From Dipetalonema caudispina (taxonomy: Eukaryota; Nematoda; Chromadorea; Rhabditida; Onchocercidae), in assembly GCA_013365325.1 (NCBI GenBank), contig JABVXV010000709.1, forward strand, positions 1 through 12,913: a DNA stretch of 12,913 nucleotides, read 5' to 3'. Of the stretch, positions 1 through 9,108 are shown piece after piece (position 1 is the first letter of the stretch; every line of letters begins with the position of its first letter). The position numbers and the translations under genes are program-made. The notes below the pieces were generated by a model. The model did not search any database. It saw nothing but the letters and a program-made list of their open reading frames with translations, and was not told the DNA's origin.

Positions 1-435
1 ATAGAAGATGAAATAGTCCCATAAAGATTAGCGATTATGCAATTATTATGAATACATTGTTGAAGATTAACCTATTAACCCTCGGTAATCAACGCTTACT
101 AAATATTACTTGACATGAACGCCAGGTAAACGTTTGTATCTTTCTCGCTAACTATGATCTGTTCCTTTTCTTTTTGCTGAGAAAAAACCTCCCGATCTTA
201 CGATATGGAAACTTTGAAGCAGTGAACACGAACATCTTGCCATATTATTAAATCTATTTCAGGTCTGAAATGTCCGGAGCCTTCCGGTTTGTTTCCGCAT
301 CCCAATAATTGCCATTTGTTCATTCAATGCGCAAATAACATTCTATATGTGATGAGATGTCCACCGACTTCCTTTTTTAATCACCAAATCAAAGTTTGCG
401 ATCATATGGTGAATGCGCCGGATACATGCAAATGA
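1..435 (+). CDS. Chitinase, 3' end only (last intron and CBM14 exon of an upstream gene copy)
   Basis: Partial gene cut by the left edge. Bases 1-262 are intron ending in TATTTCAG; the coding part is 263-435, entered in phase 1 and ending in TGA at 433-435. The exon encodes a peritrophin-A type chitin-binding domain (CBM14), reading [16 protein letters not shown] at its start and NAPDTCK at its end, with all six family cysteines. Such a domain anchors an enzyme to chitin. The same exon, with the same length (173 bases) and phase, ends the complete chitinase gene at 2859-6676. The last introns also align closely: I count about 7 differences in the first 120 bases, and copy 1 is 13 bases longer near 225-245. 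This is therefore the tail of a tandem chitinase paralogue. The catalytic domain is not visible, so function of the whole copy cannot be judged; the visible part is intact. Confidence 0.9.
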
Positions 436-467
436 TTGCCGTTCTCCGTGACATGCATAGTTATTGG

Positions 468-503
468 AATAAATGTTTAGGATTAAAGTTTTGACAGAAT
501 AAA
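468..503 (+). terminator. Candidate polyadenylation signals of the upstream chitinase copy
   Basis: AATAAA occurs at 468-473, 33 bases after the TGA, and again at 498-503. The first lies in sequence still homologous to the 3' flank of the second chitinase gene, where the matching hexamer is AGTAAA (6711-6716). The position is typical of short nematode 3' UTRs. No cleavage site can be proved from sequence. Confidence 0.45.
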
Positions 504-551
504 AAACGAATTGATGCATAATTGTGCGACAGTTTGTACCATACTAAGAGA

Positions 552-855
552 ATGGATACGATTGCACTGGGACGGAGGTAAGGAATGAGTGGGCTGAATC
601 ATTAAAATTGGAGATATTTGTCGTTGTTAATATTCCTTCTTGGCATAACAACAATATCTTAGGGATTATCCAGCATTCCGGCAGACACCCCATACCAAAT
701 GAAGAGACCGGATGGGTTATGCGTGATTCCGATAGATAACTTTAAAGATGACTGAAGAGCTCTTCAAGAATGGATTCACCAAAAGATTCTTTTTCTTCCA
801 TCCCGACACTTTCAATGATGGCATAATGCAAAACAAGTATTCCGCGTATGCCTAG
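552..855 (+). pseudogene. Coding-like patch, possible short or decayed gene of unknown family
   Basis: I do not recognise this sequence. An ATG at 552 starts MDTIALGR and runs to a GTAAGG donor (intron from 578). A TATCCAG acceptor ends at 673, and the next segment continues in the matching phase as SIPADTPYQMKRPDG and on to DNFKDD, stopping at TGA 753-755. From 748 the overlapping plus-one frame reads MTEELFKNGFTKR through NKYSAYA to TAG 853-855. Both parts look more protein-like and richer in GC than their surroundings. A single-base frameshift near 750 would join them, which suggests a relic. Against this, the minus strand is also open over much of 550-740, so the direction is not certain. 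Treat as a candidate only. Confidence 0.2.
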
Positions 856-2757
856 AAATTGGCTGTTTATCTCAATTTCTTTTTTTTTTTTTGCCTAAAT
901 GATATGAAAACAAGCATCTCCATATTATCCAGCCATTTGTTCTTCTTTAGCCTTTTGAAACGAATCGTAGAATCTCCATGACATTTCGGCGGAATTCCAA
1001 AAAGTCAGTTTTTGCTTAGCATGACTGCTTCAACTTCTTAATTGCAACTACGAGAAAGAAAGAATAGTAATGGCAACGAAGAATGATATCTATGAATTAA
1101 GAATTAGAAAATTACTCACCGGTTCATTCTCGTGTTCATCAGTAACGGTTATTGGACAAATTCCAGGAAATCAAGAGGAGTTAAATTCTGCGCGCTTTTC
1201 GTTTTTATGCATAAATGTCGTAAAAAAACTCTCTAAATGTGAGGCGAAAAATTGAGCAAAATTTGGTGGAAAAGAAGGAGTATTTCACTATATCATTGAA
1301 TTATTTCTAATTGGATAACTAAAAAAACAAAATTTGCTACTAAGTACACCTGCAAAACGATCCAACCAGCAAGTTGTTCATTACTTCATAATTGCAAAAT
1401 CCCTTTCAGTTAGAATTTTAGGATTCACTCTTCATGTTAGTAACATCTGCCGCCTATTAAACAAAAGTAGTTTTCATTCAAGCTACATTCTGATATTAAT
1501 TAACATTTATGTATGACAATTTTTTGATTTTGTTTTATTTCTACAAATATGTGAAAATGTTGCTAAAAGGATGATTGAGGTACACCTCAAAAGATAATGA
1601 TGACAAACTGCAAAATATAGTAAATCATCAAGACAAAAGTAAGGCGATTTGCGGAATATGATTCGTATAGAATGAATATTACTCATATTACCTCTACTTC
1701 AAAATTTCCATTAATGATTTTATTCAACCCAATATTGATAATCAAAAACACCTTTCAATTTTTCCGTGACTATCAGCTTTTGCGGCTCTGGGCCAAAGAC
1801 GAGAGCCAAAATTCCGATTTTAAATAAATTCTGTATTTTGGTTGAGGAAAATAAAATACAGTTAATCTCATAGATTTCAACTTTGTTACATCATTATCAG
1901 ATGCTGATTTTCTGAAAATGAGTAATTGATAGTTCGCTGATAAGTACTTTGCAGACCACTTATTTGATATTTCAGATATTCAGAAAACGTATTATTATCT
2001 CTTAGTACTTCTTAATAATTGTTAAAAATACATTTTCCTTATTCGAATACATCCTCTAAGAAATTTTGCAAAAATTCGCTGTTGTTGTTGTGCATTTGGT
2101 TTTTCATCTTTTTGTATTTGCTATTACACTTTTCGATTTCGTGTTTTTCAGCTTTTTAAGTTTACATGATTGCAAGCTGTGCAAATATTTAATAATTTGT
2201 AAACTGTTTATCCCTACTAATATCCAATTTAGTAAGGATGTTGATTTCTGCTTCGATATAACTGATACAATTTGATATTTGTTTTCACCTTATTTTGCAA
2301 CTTTTTCGTTTTGTTTGCAAGCTGTGCAAACATCTCGTATCTACAAATATCCAAAAAATTCAAGTTTACCGATATATTTTACAGTATTGTGTTTGTTTAA
2401 GCTTCAATTTGATTCGCTCAATTTCGTGTTAATCTCGACAATAAACATATAAAAATGAATCAAATTCGATAATTGGCATGGTGATATGAACAACCTGAAA
2501 ATTATCCAATTTATAGTTACGAAGATATTGCAGAGATTTCAGTCCGAGTTTATCGTTACTTATTTTTCTTTGATCTTTCATATGTACCGATAGTTAATCG
2601 TACTAATTTTTTCAGCATAATAATTCCTTATTACATTGTTATACCTTCTTCAGCACGAACAAAAAAAGTGTTCTTAATCGCCGAGCTACACACAATTAAT
2701 ACAATATTGATTTCATAAATTCCCATTAACTGATCGATTTAATCGTTTTGCATATCC

Positions 2758-2772
2758 TTTAAATATATTTAA
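2758..2772 (+). promoter_or_regulatory. Weak TATA-like element upstream of the chitinase gene
   Basis: The stretch TTTAAATATATTTAA lies roughly 90-100 bases before the predicted start codon at 2859. Its position would suit a core promoter, but in DNA this AT-rich such strings are common. A possible trans-splice acceptor, AATGCAG, ends at 2830, about 28 bases before the ATG. Neither is demonstrated. Confidence 0.18.
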
Positions 2773-2858
2773 CTATGCAATTAATGAGAGCAAATGTCAA
2801 TTAATCATACCATTAAACGTTAAAATGCAGAAGTGGACAATAGCCCAAACTAAACGAT

Positions 2859-5800
2859 ATGAATTGGACATTGCTAATATCTTTCATTATATTTGGCAAC
2901 GCAGTTACTTTTATAAACGGTAAGTTATTCAGCAACATGAACAAAGAAGAAAATGTTATCTCTAAAGAAGCCATTCAGCGATTCATCAGAGTGACAACGA
3001 TAATCATTTATGATCATGCCACATTTTAATCATCACAATTAAATCTTTACATATCGTTCTAATCCGAAACCATCGAGTCATAACTTCACAGATGTATCAT
3101 AAGAAATAGGAAGGTAAAAACATAAACTCGAAAATACTCAACAATTTTGAGAATTAGAACAAAATGTAACATTTCATTTGAAAATAACAAAATACGGAAT
3201 AAACTGCTAAGAAAGAAACTGACTTCGAACATTTCTTCAGGCTATCGCGTGTTTCAGGTTACGTCCGTGGATGTTACTATACCAACTGGGCTCAGTATCG
3301 GCAAGGTTCAGTGATGTTATAAATTGTCTTATTTTATTCGAAAGTTGAAGCAATTTCAATATTTAGTGGTTCAACTTTCAAAATAAGGGCAAATTTCTTA
3401 CATTTCGTTTCAATGTGTGCTCCATTACCGTAAACTAATATGCAAAGCGAAGCAATATTTTATGTACAGAAAATTAAATCAACCAAAATAAAGTAACGAT
3501 TGCATTTGTACCACAATGCATATCGATGTAATGTGCATTTTCATTTTGAAGGAGAAGGCAAATTTTTACCGGAAGATATCCCAAAAGGCCTATGTACTCA
3601 CATTCTTTACGCATTCGCTAAAGTCGACGAGTCGGGCACATCGTTGTAAGTTACAATGATATTTGAAATGAAACATAGTGGACACTAAAATTATTTCAAA
3701 TTTGCATTAGCTACTCCCGCGGTCACAACTTCAGTCGTCCATATGAGGGATTCAGTGTACTGCGACAATTTTATGCAATGTATAAGAAGCATGCAACTGT
3801 TACCATCAGATGTTATTCATTTCTGTGAAATTCTTACTTCAGCAACTCTTTTTCTCAGAGCTTTTGAATGGAACGATGAAGATACCGAATGGTCGAAAGG
3901 GATGTATTCACGCGTGATAAAATCGAAAGAGACCGATCCAGGATTGAAAATCCTTCTTTCCTACGGTGGTTACAACTTCGGTTCACCGATCTTCACTGTT
4001 CGTATATATTTGCTTCAAAAGATCGGCACTTCTAAGTGAGAAGTGCACGGCGAATCTCGAAAATAGACTATAAGTGTTGTGTCGTTTCTTTCTTGAAATA
4101 CTAAGTAAATTTGATGATACAAGATATTTAAGGCAATAGCAAAATCGGCGGAAAAACGAAAACATTTCATTGAATCAGCTATAGCATTTCTACGCAAGCA
4201 TGGATTTGATGGATTCGATTTCGACTGGGAATATCCAACGGGTGTGGCTCAGGAACACGCCAAACTTGTTGAGGTCAGCGCAACTGTCATCACAGTAAAA
4301 TCTAGTACTTGTTTATCAATTTTGTCGTGAGACACAGATTTTAGTTCACGTCCCAAAAGAGAATTTCAGGTATTTCCTACAATTTTGGCCTCTAAACGGA
4401 GCGCTAAGTTAATTTTATTGCATTTATTTCCATCCGAAGCAATGTTCCGTGATTCCAAAGCAAAATTGATATATTCAATCTGAGGGAAAAGAAAAACGAA
4501 AAAAACTTTGCAGGAAATGAAAGAAGCATTTGTGAAGGAAGCCAAGAAATCCGGCAAGCAGCAATTACTTCTCACCGCTGCTGTATCAGCCGGAAAAAGC
4601 ACTATTGATGAAAGCTACAATGTTCAATCCCTGGGAAAGTAAAAGTTTCTTTTTCTGTTTGTCGAACTTTGACTTAACAATATAATACAAATTACAAATA
4701 CTCAAAATATGTTTCAGTGGCATTAAAAATTTACAGAAATTTCGATCTCCTATTCCTGATGTCATATGATTTGCACGGTGGTTGGGAGAAGAACGTCGAC
4801 TTACACGGAAAGCTGCATCCAACAAAGGGGGAAACTTCCGGAATTGGCATCTTTAATACGGTTAGTTTCTGAAATGCATGAAAACTTTTGATCTTTTGCT
4901 TTTGATAAGGAGAATTATTTTTCGGCGCTTTCAGGAATTTGCAGCAAATTATTGGATGAGTAAGGGTATGCCGAAAGAGAAAATTATTATTGGGATTCCA
5001 ACCTACGGCCGCGGATGGACGCTAAGCAATCCTTCAGAAACAGCGATTGGTGCGTCGGGCCCTAGCCCATCGTCACCATCGAAAACAAATCCCGACGGCG
5101 GTACTGCTGCTTATTGGGAGGTTTGATTCTAAATTTTTTTCAAATACTCCTTGCTATTGATGACTTCTCCAAATTTGCCTTTATCTATATGAACTGTTTT
5201 AAGATATGCCAATACCTGAAAGCAGGTGGCAAGGAAACGGTAGATGAAAAAGGTGTCGGAGCGTATATGGTCAAAGGAAATCAATGGTACGGTTACGATA
5301 ATGTGGAAACTATCAAAATTAAAGTAATTTTTATTTCGCTAAATGTTTGTATTGTTCTCTTTACCGTCGAGAGCGTTAAATTCGCTGCGATTCGTTGATG
5401 CAAAAAAGAAATAATTTAAGAAGTACTACTACGCAATACATCGTTCTAAATTACTTTCGCAATTTTTTCGCAGAGGTTTAATGAAAAGCAGTGAAAGTTG
5501 AAGTTTGTTTGCAGAATTGCTTCGTTTCAATTATCAAATTCTGGTTGTGTAGTACATTTGAGACAATTATCAAATTTTCCAGATGAGATGGCTCAAGGAG
5601 AAAGGTTATGGTGGTGCCTTTATATGGTCTCTTGATTTCGATGACTTCAAAGGCACAAGTTGTGACAAAGGTCCATATCCGCTGTTAAATGCTATCAACA
5701 ATGAGCTCGGAAGTGAGGTAGGATATGTTTCAAAGAGATATCGCTACCAGACATGGCCGGAAATGTTCTTCTCTTCTGAAAATTTTTAAATTAAATTTCG

Positions 5801-6676
5801 CAATGAGTTGTAAAGTTCGTAACAAAATGCGGAAATCGATGAATGGATGGGTCAAAGCAGATGTCCAATGAGATCATAGGAAAATTAGCACCATGACTGA
5901 TAGAACAGGCAGAATATCTGCCATATTACTCGTTTTCAAAATTCATAACATAAAAGCGAACATTTATAGCTACCAACGCCGACAGAAGGCTTTGAAACAA
6001 CGACAGAAGATAGTGAAATTGAAACAACAACAGAAGGTGGTGAGATTGAAACGACGACAGAAGATAGTGAAATTGAAACAACAACAGAAGATGGTGAGAT
6101 TGAAACGACGACAGATGATAGTGAAATTGAAACGACGATTGAACCAACCGGAGAACCATCCGGTTTGTTGTTCGTAAACTACGAAGTCGCTTCATATATC
6201 TTATTTTGAACACAGCTCCATCCTCTAAGTTTACTTACTTCCCACCTTCGCAAGATAGAAGATGAAATGGTCCCATAAAGATTAGCGATTACGCAATTAT
6301 TATGAAAACATTGTTGAAGATTAACCTATTAACCCTCGGTAATCAACGCCTACCAAAACTTACTTGACATGAACGTCAGGTAAACGTTTATATCTTTCTC
6401 GCTAACTATGATCTGTTCCTTTTCTTTTTGCTGAGGAAAAACCTCCCGATCTTACGATATGGAAACTTTGAAGCAATGAACATGATTATTAAATCTATTT
6501 CAGATATGACATGTCCGGAACCGTCCGGTTTGTTTCCGCATCCCGATAATTGTCATTTGTTCATTCAGTGCTCAAATAACATTTTACATGTGATGCAATG
6601 TCCACCGACTACCTTTTATAATCACCAAATCAAAGTTTGCGATCATATGGTGAATGCGCCGGATACATGCAAATGA
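2859..6676 (+). CDS. Secreted chitinase (GH18 + Thr/Glu linker + CBM14), 12 exons, complete
   Basis: Endo-acting chitinase that hydrolyses beta-1,4 N-acetylglucosamine polymer outside the cell. In filarial worms this family is known from the microfilarial sheath and from larval moulting. Exons, joined by GT-AG introns with consistent phase: 2859-2919, 3258-3305, 3552-3645, 3859-3997, 4133-4273, 4514-4638, 4737-4860, 4935-5120, 5204-5323, 5583-5717, 5970-6162, 6504-6676. Total 1539 bases, 512 residues, close to the roughly 500 of Brugia chitinase. Residues 1-21 ([13 protein letters not shown]...) are a signal peptide. GH18 landmarks: SYGG at 102-105, catalytic DGFDFDWE at 140-147 with E147 as the acid, MSYDLHG at 211-217, GIPTYGRGW at 264-272, and [12 protein letters not shown] with W361. 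Residues 392-455 form the repetitive linker. CBM14 spans 459-511 with cysteines 459, 472, 478, 488, 501 and 511. Introns 2, 4 and 8 end in AAG instead of CAG, so those junctions rest mainly on phase and homology. No catalytic residue is missing. Confidence 0.93.
4208..4231 (+). other. GH18 catalytic motif DxxDxDxE of the chitinase
   Basis: These 24 bases in exon 5 encode DGFDFDWE. In family 18 the final Glu (GAA, 4229-4231) protonates the glycosidic bond, and the Asp two residues before it (D145) assists the substrate-assisted mechanism. All signature residues are present, so the enzyme is predicted active. Confidence 0.93.
5997..6149 (+). repeat. 27-base coding tandem repeat in the chitinase linker
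   Basis: Five units of 27 bases (5997, 6024, 6051, 6078 and 6105, ending 6131) encode [13 protein letters not shown] nonapeptides; a degenerate sixth unit follows from 6132. Units alternate in codon use (ACG ACG ACA versus ACA ACA ACA, AGT GAA versus GGT GAG). Units 1+2 and 3+4 therefore form a 54-base higher-order unit, differing by only two bases by my count. The peptide is rich in Thr and acidic residues. It resembles the Ser/Thr-rich, probably O-glycosylated spacer between catalytic and chitin-binding domains in this family, but the unit is 9 residues, whereas I recall about 14 in Brugia. The lack of stops in the repeat keeps several other frames open here, which are shadows. Confidence 0.9.
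6504..6676 (+). other. CBM14 chitin-binding exon of the complete chitinase
   Basis: Last coding exon, entered in phase 1 after TTTCAG and ending at TGA 6674-6676. It encodes the whole peritrophin-A domain (residues 456-512). It differs from the copy at 263-435 at about 15 of 173 bases by my count. The final 58 bases (6619-6676 and 378-435) are identical. Confidence 0.9.
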
Positions 6677-9108
6677 TTTGCCATTTCTCCGTGACATGCA
6701 TAGTTGTTGGAGTAAAAGTTTAAGGTTTTGGAAAAAGTCATGAATTTATAATTACTTAAGCGACGATAATGCTTTGTAATTGTCCGTCTCGCACTACTGT
6801 AAGTTACATTGATGCATTTCTTAAGTAATATGCAAGAATGATGTAAGTCATAAACTTTTTAAGGTTGAGGGATTAATTTTCAGGTTATTTGCTTTTTGTG
6901 AAGTGTTATTCGGAATTTGTTTCTGTGTCTTCCAGAATTTGAAATCTTTTTTAGTAGAATATATGCTATAAATCACGCTGTGAATAACTAATGACTTAAT
7001 TTTATTATTTCATTTGGATCGTCGTACCATTCAATCCAATCTTAAAATCATAAAGTTGTTTAATTTATGGAACACTTTTTTTTTACAGAAAATTAAAACA
7101 TAATTTACATAAGAAGAAGGATAATGATAGCAATATTATACATTATTTAGAAAATCGTTAACTGTTTAAGAATTATATCAGTACAATGTAAGCAATATCT
7201 AGGTGAAGAAATAAGCAGATAGTTTAAACGAAGAAAAAGTCCCAATCAATCAATGACATAATTCCCTACTTCCATCCCGCATATAATTTCACTTTAATAT
7301 ATTTGAAAGAAATTGGAAAACTTCATCAGATTACTCGCGTCTTTGTCAACTATCCGAGTTCATCGCTCTAATTCTTCTAGTCGTACCCGTTATTACACAA
7401 AAAAAGAAAAAAAAAAAAGCTTTTTTTCACCGTGAAATGCACTACACTAATAAAATGGATAGAATTGTGAAATCATCTTTTAAATGATCGACAAATGGTA
7501 CTAATTTCAAAAGCAAATGAATATTAAACAAATTAAAGATAGGATAATTACTTCTGGCAAAATGAAAACTTGACAAAATGAGGGGAAATTATTGCTTAAT
7601 ATACAGCAGAGAGAAAAAAGTGGTGTCAATAGCAATACGTAGCAAAGCGCTAAGGCTAAATCAATGAGATACAATAATTTGTCAGTTGTCAAATTAATCG
7701 TATCTTTACTCGACAATTAGAACCTCGGATAACTTTAAGGAATAAAACCTTCAAGAACTTTTGACGATAAAACAGTGATTTAGGAGTTAAAAAAGTTGCA
7801 CTCGGAAATTCGTTAAAACTTGATGAAAATCACTTCAATTATGAGATTACTGCCTAATATTTTTCAAAAATTTCATTATTAAATTAAAAGAAAATTGATA
7901 TTCGCTATAAGTGGGAAAAAATCTCGAAATGATCGCTAATTCATCGTTTGCATTTCTCTAATTTCATAAGCAATCGGCCGGGAAAATACAATTTGCAACA
8001 GTGAAAACTGAAAACGACAGATATATCTCAGGAAGAAGGCTATTTTATCAAATGTATGTCTCAAACAAGTAAGACTAGAAATTCGGAAACATGTACGGAT
8101 CACAAGATGAAAGAACACGTAGAGAGAGAAAAAGATAGAAAAAGCAAAAAGTATAGCTTTATAATATCCAAGTGCAGAAAGATATAATTTACAATTTATA
8201 AGTGAATATTTAACACAAAATTGTTATCGATTTATATACGCAGACGAGTCTAAATTTACCCTTTATATACAAAGATATACAAAGAGTTAGACAATGTTGA
8301 CATGTAACAACATTAAGCACCACGATCAATGTTTCATTTCGATTACAGTGCTAACCAAAAGTTACATCATGATTATGCAGTTGAAACCTCCTTTGAAAAC
8401 TCAACAAAATAAGCATCTGCATGGGTCATTTGCATTGTTCAACGAAAGTTTTGGATTTTTTAAAATCTCGATGCTCTGATCATAATATCAAAATCACGAG
8501 AGCTAGTGAGGTATTTTTCAAACAAATAAAAAGTAATGGTTTTGGGGATAAGGGAAGAACAGAAAAGAAGCGAAGATAAAAATACCACTATTCCGAATTA
8601 AAATAAAAAAAAAAAAACAGGAAAACTACCCTAAGGAAGGCCAACTTTTCCCATGATTTTCCTTTCATTGCACCGTGAAGATTCGCTTACAAAAAATCAT
8701 TCCATTCTGTAAATATTACAAACTGAGTGAAGTAAAACCGGTTCCAAAACGATTATAGCATTTGAAATCGGTTTTAGTTATCTTCTAAAAAAGATATTAA
8801 CCATAAAAAAATTTGTTCTAGGGATATTAGACTGTACCCTATAATGCTATCTTCTTAATTTCCACTTCTAACAACTCTCTATCGTTCAGTATCACAGTAT
8901 TGCTCAGGCCGATAGAGCCTTTTCTATTACATCTTTTCTGTTTTCTATTCTTCCACTCTGTTTTTTACAGAATTTCGAAATTCATAAAAATCCACACTGC
9001 CGAATTGGCTTTTTAAAATGACAACAACACTAACAAGTAAACTAAATGACGGGTATCCAAAGGCTACCGAATATATGTGTAATTGAAAAAATCATTTCAT
9101 CCCAATTA
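6677..9108. other. Gene-poor spacer between chitinase and the Rab gene
   Basis: The first 60-100 bases match the 3' flank of the other chitinase copy; beyond that I see no convincing gene. Minor structure: an A-run meeting a T-run as a perfect palindrome at 7412-7427, followed at once by the inverted repeat TTTCAC-C-GTGAAA (7425-7437); an exact tandem ATATACAAAG at 8265-8284; a purine-rich stretch around 8100-8150; an A run near 8605-8617. Open frames at 7507-7716 and 7936-8118 (minus) start with TTG and GTG. The frame at 8294-8479 has an ATG but no recognisable features. The two flanking genes converge on this region, so it holds both 3' ends. Confidence 0.65.
6711..6716 (+). terminator. Variant polyadenylation signal AGTAAA after the chitinase gene
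   Basis: AGTAAA, 34 bases after the stop, lies at the position of AATAAA in the upstream copy. Variant hexamers are used in nematodes, so this may still work, perhaps less strongly. I saw no canonical AATAAA close by. Confidence 0.3.

Larger units (their letters stand above)
436..2858. other. Spacer between the two chitinase genes
   Basis: No well-supported gene. The first 60-100 bases are 3' flank shared with the other chitinase copy. A coding-like patch at 552-855 is listed separately. A 13-base T run lies at 880-892. An exact 15-base direct repeat, TGCAAGCTGTGCAAA, occurs at 2171-2185 and 2316-2330, with further loose similarity downstream of each copy (TATCCA near 2219 and 2347), which may be an old duplication. 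The open frame at 1070-1255 has an ATG but no recognisable domain, and the longer frames near 1334 and 2066 begin with TTG rather than ATG. The part nearest 2859 should hold the promoter of the complete chitinase gene. Confidence 0.6.

Noticed and set aside
753..755. TGA as a selenocysteine codon in the 552-855 patch
   Set aside because: The continuation in that frame is unremarkable, no SECIS-like element was seen, and the overlapping frame offers a simpler frameshift explanation.
1070..1255. 61-codon plus frame with an ATG
   Set aside because: No recognisable domain. A GTGAGT donor on the opposite strand near 1115 hinted at a minus exon, but its frames are broken by stops.
2066..2275. Hydrophobic plus frame of 69 codons that resembles a membrane peptide
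   Set aside because: Starts with TTG in a T-rich stretch; Phe/Leu/Val content follows from base composition.
3743..3858. N-terminal part of the plus frame that runs into [10 protein letters not shown]
   Set aside because: The GH18 homology starts only at 3859 after CTCAG, and exon 3 joins there in phase, so 3743-3858 is intron.
5114..5203. Open frame leading into the ICQYLKAGG exon
   Set aside because: Exon 8 ends at WE|GTTTG, and the family sequence resumes directly at ICQYLK, so this is intron 8 that happens to be open.
5893..6213. Lys/Gln/Arg-rich plus frame and Leu/Phe/Gln-rich minus frame over the linker
   Set aside because: Both are other-frame readings of the 27-base repeat, which lacks stops in several frames; the Thr/Glu frame is the one in phase with the chitinase.
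6428..6503. Open frame extending upstream of the CBM14 exon
   Set aside because: It begins with TTG and lies in intron 11. The same region in the other copy is also intron ending in TTTCAG.
7507..7716. Hydrophobic minus-strand frame of 69 codons
   Set aside because: Starts with TTG, no motif, and hydrophobic runs are expected when A-rich DNA is read antisense.
8294..8479. 61-codon plus frame with an ATG
   Set aside because: No domain, signal peptide or splice context, and the length is expected by chance in the spacer.
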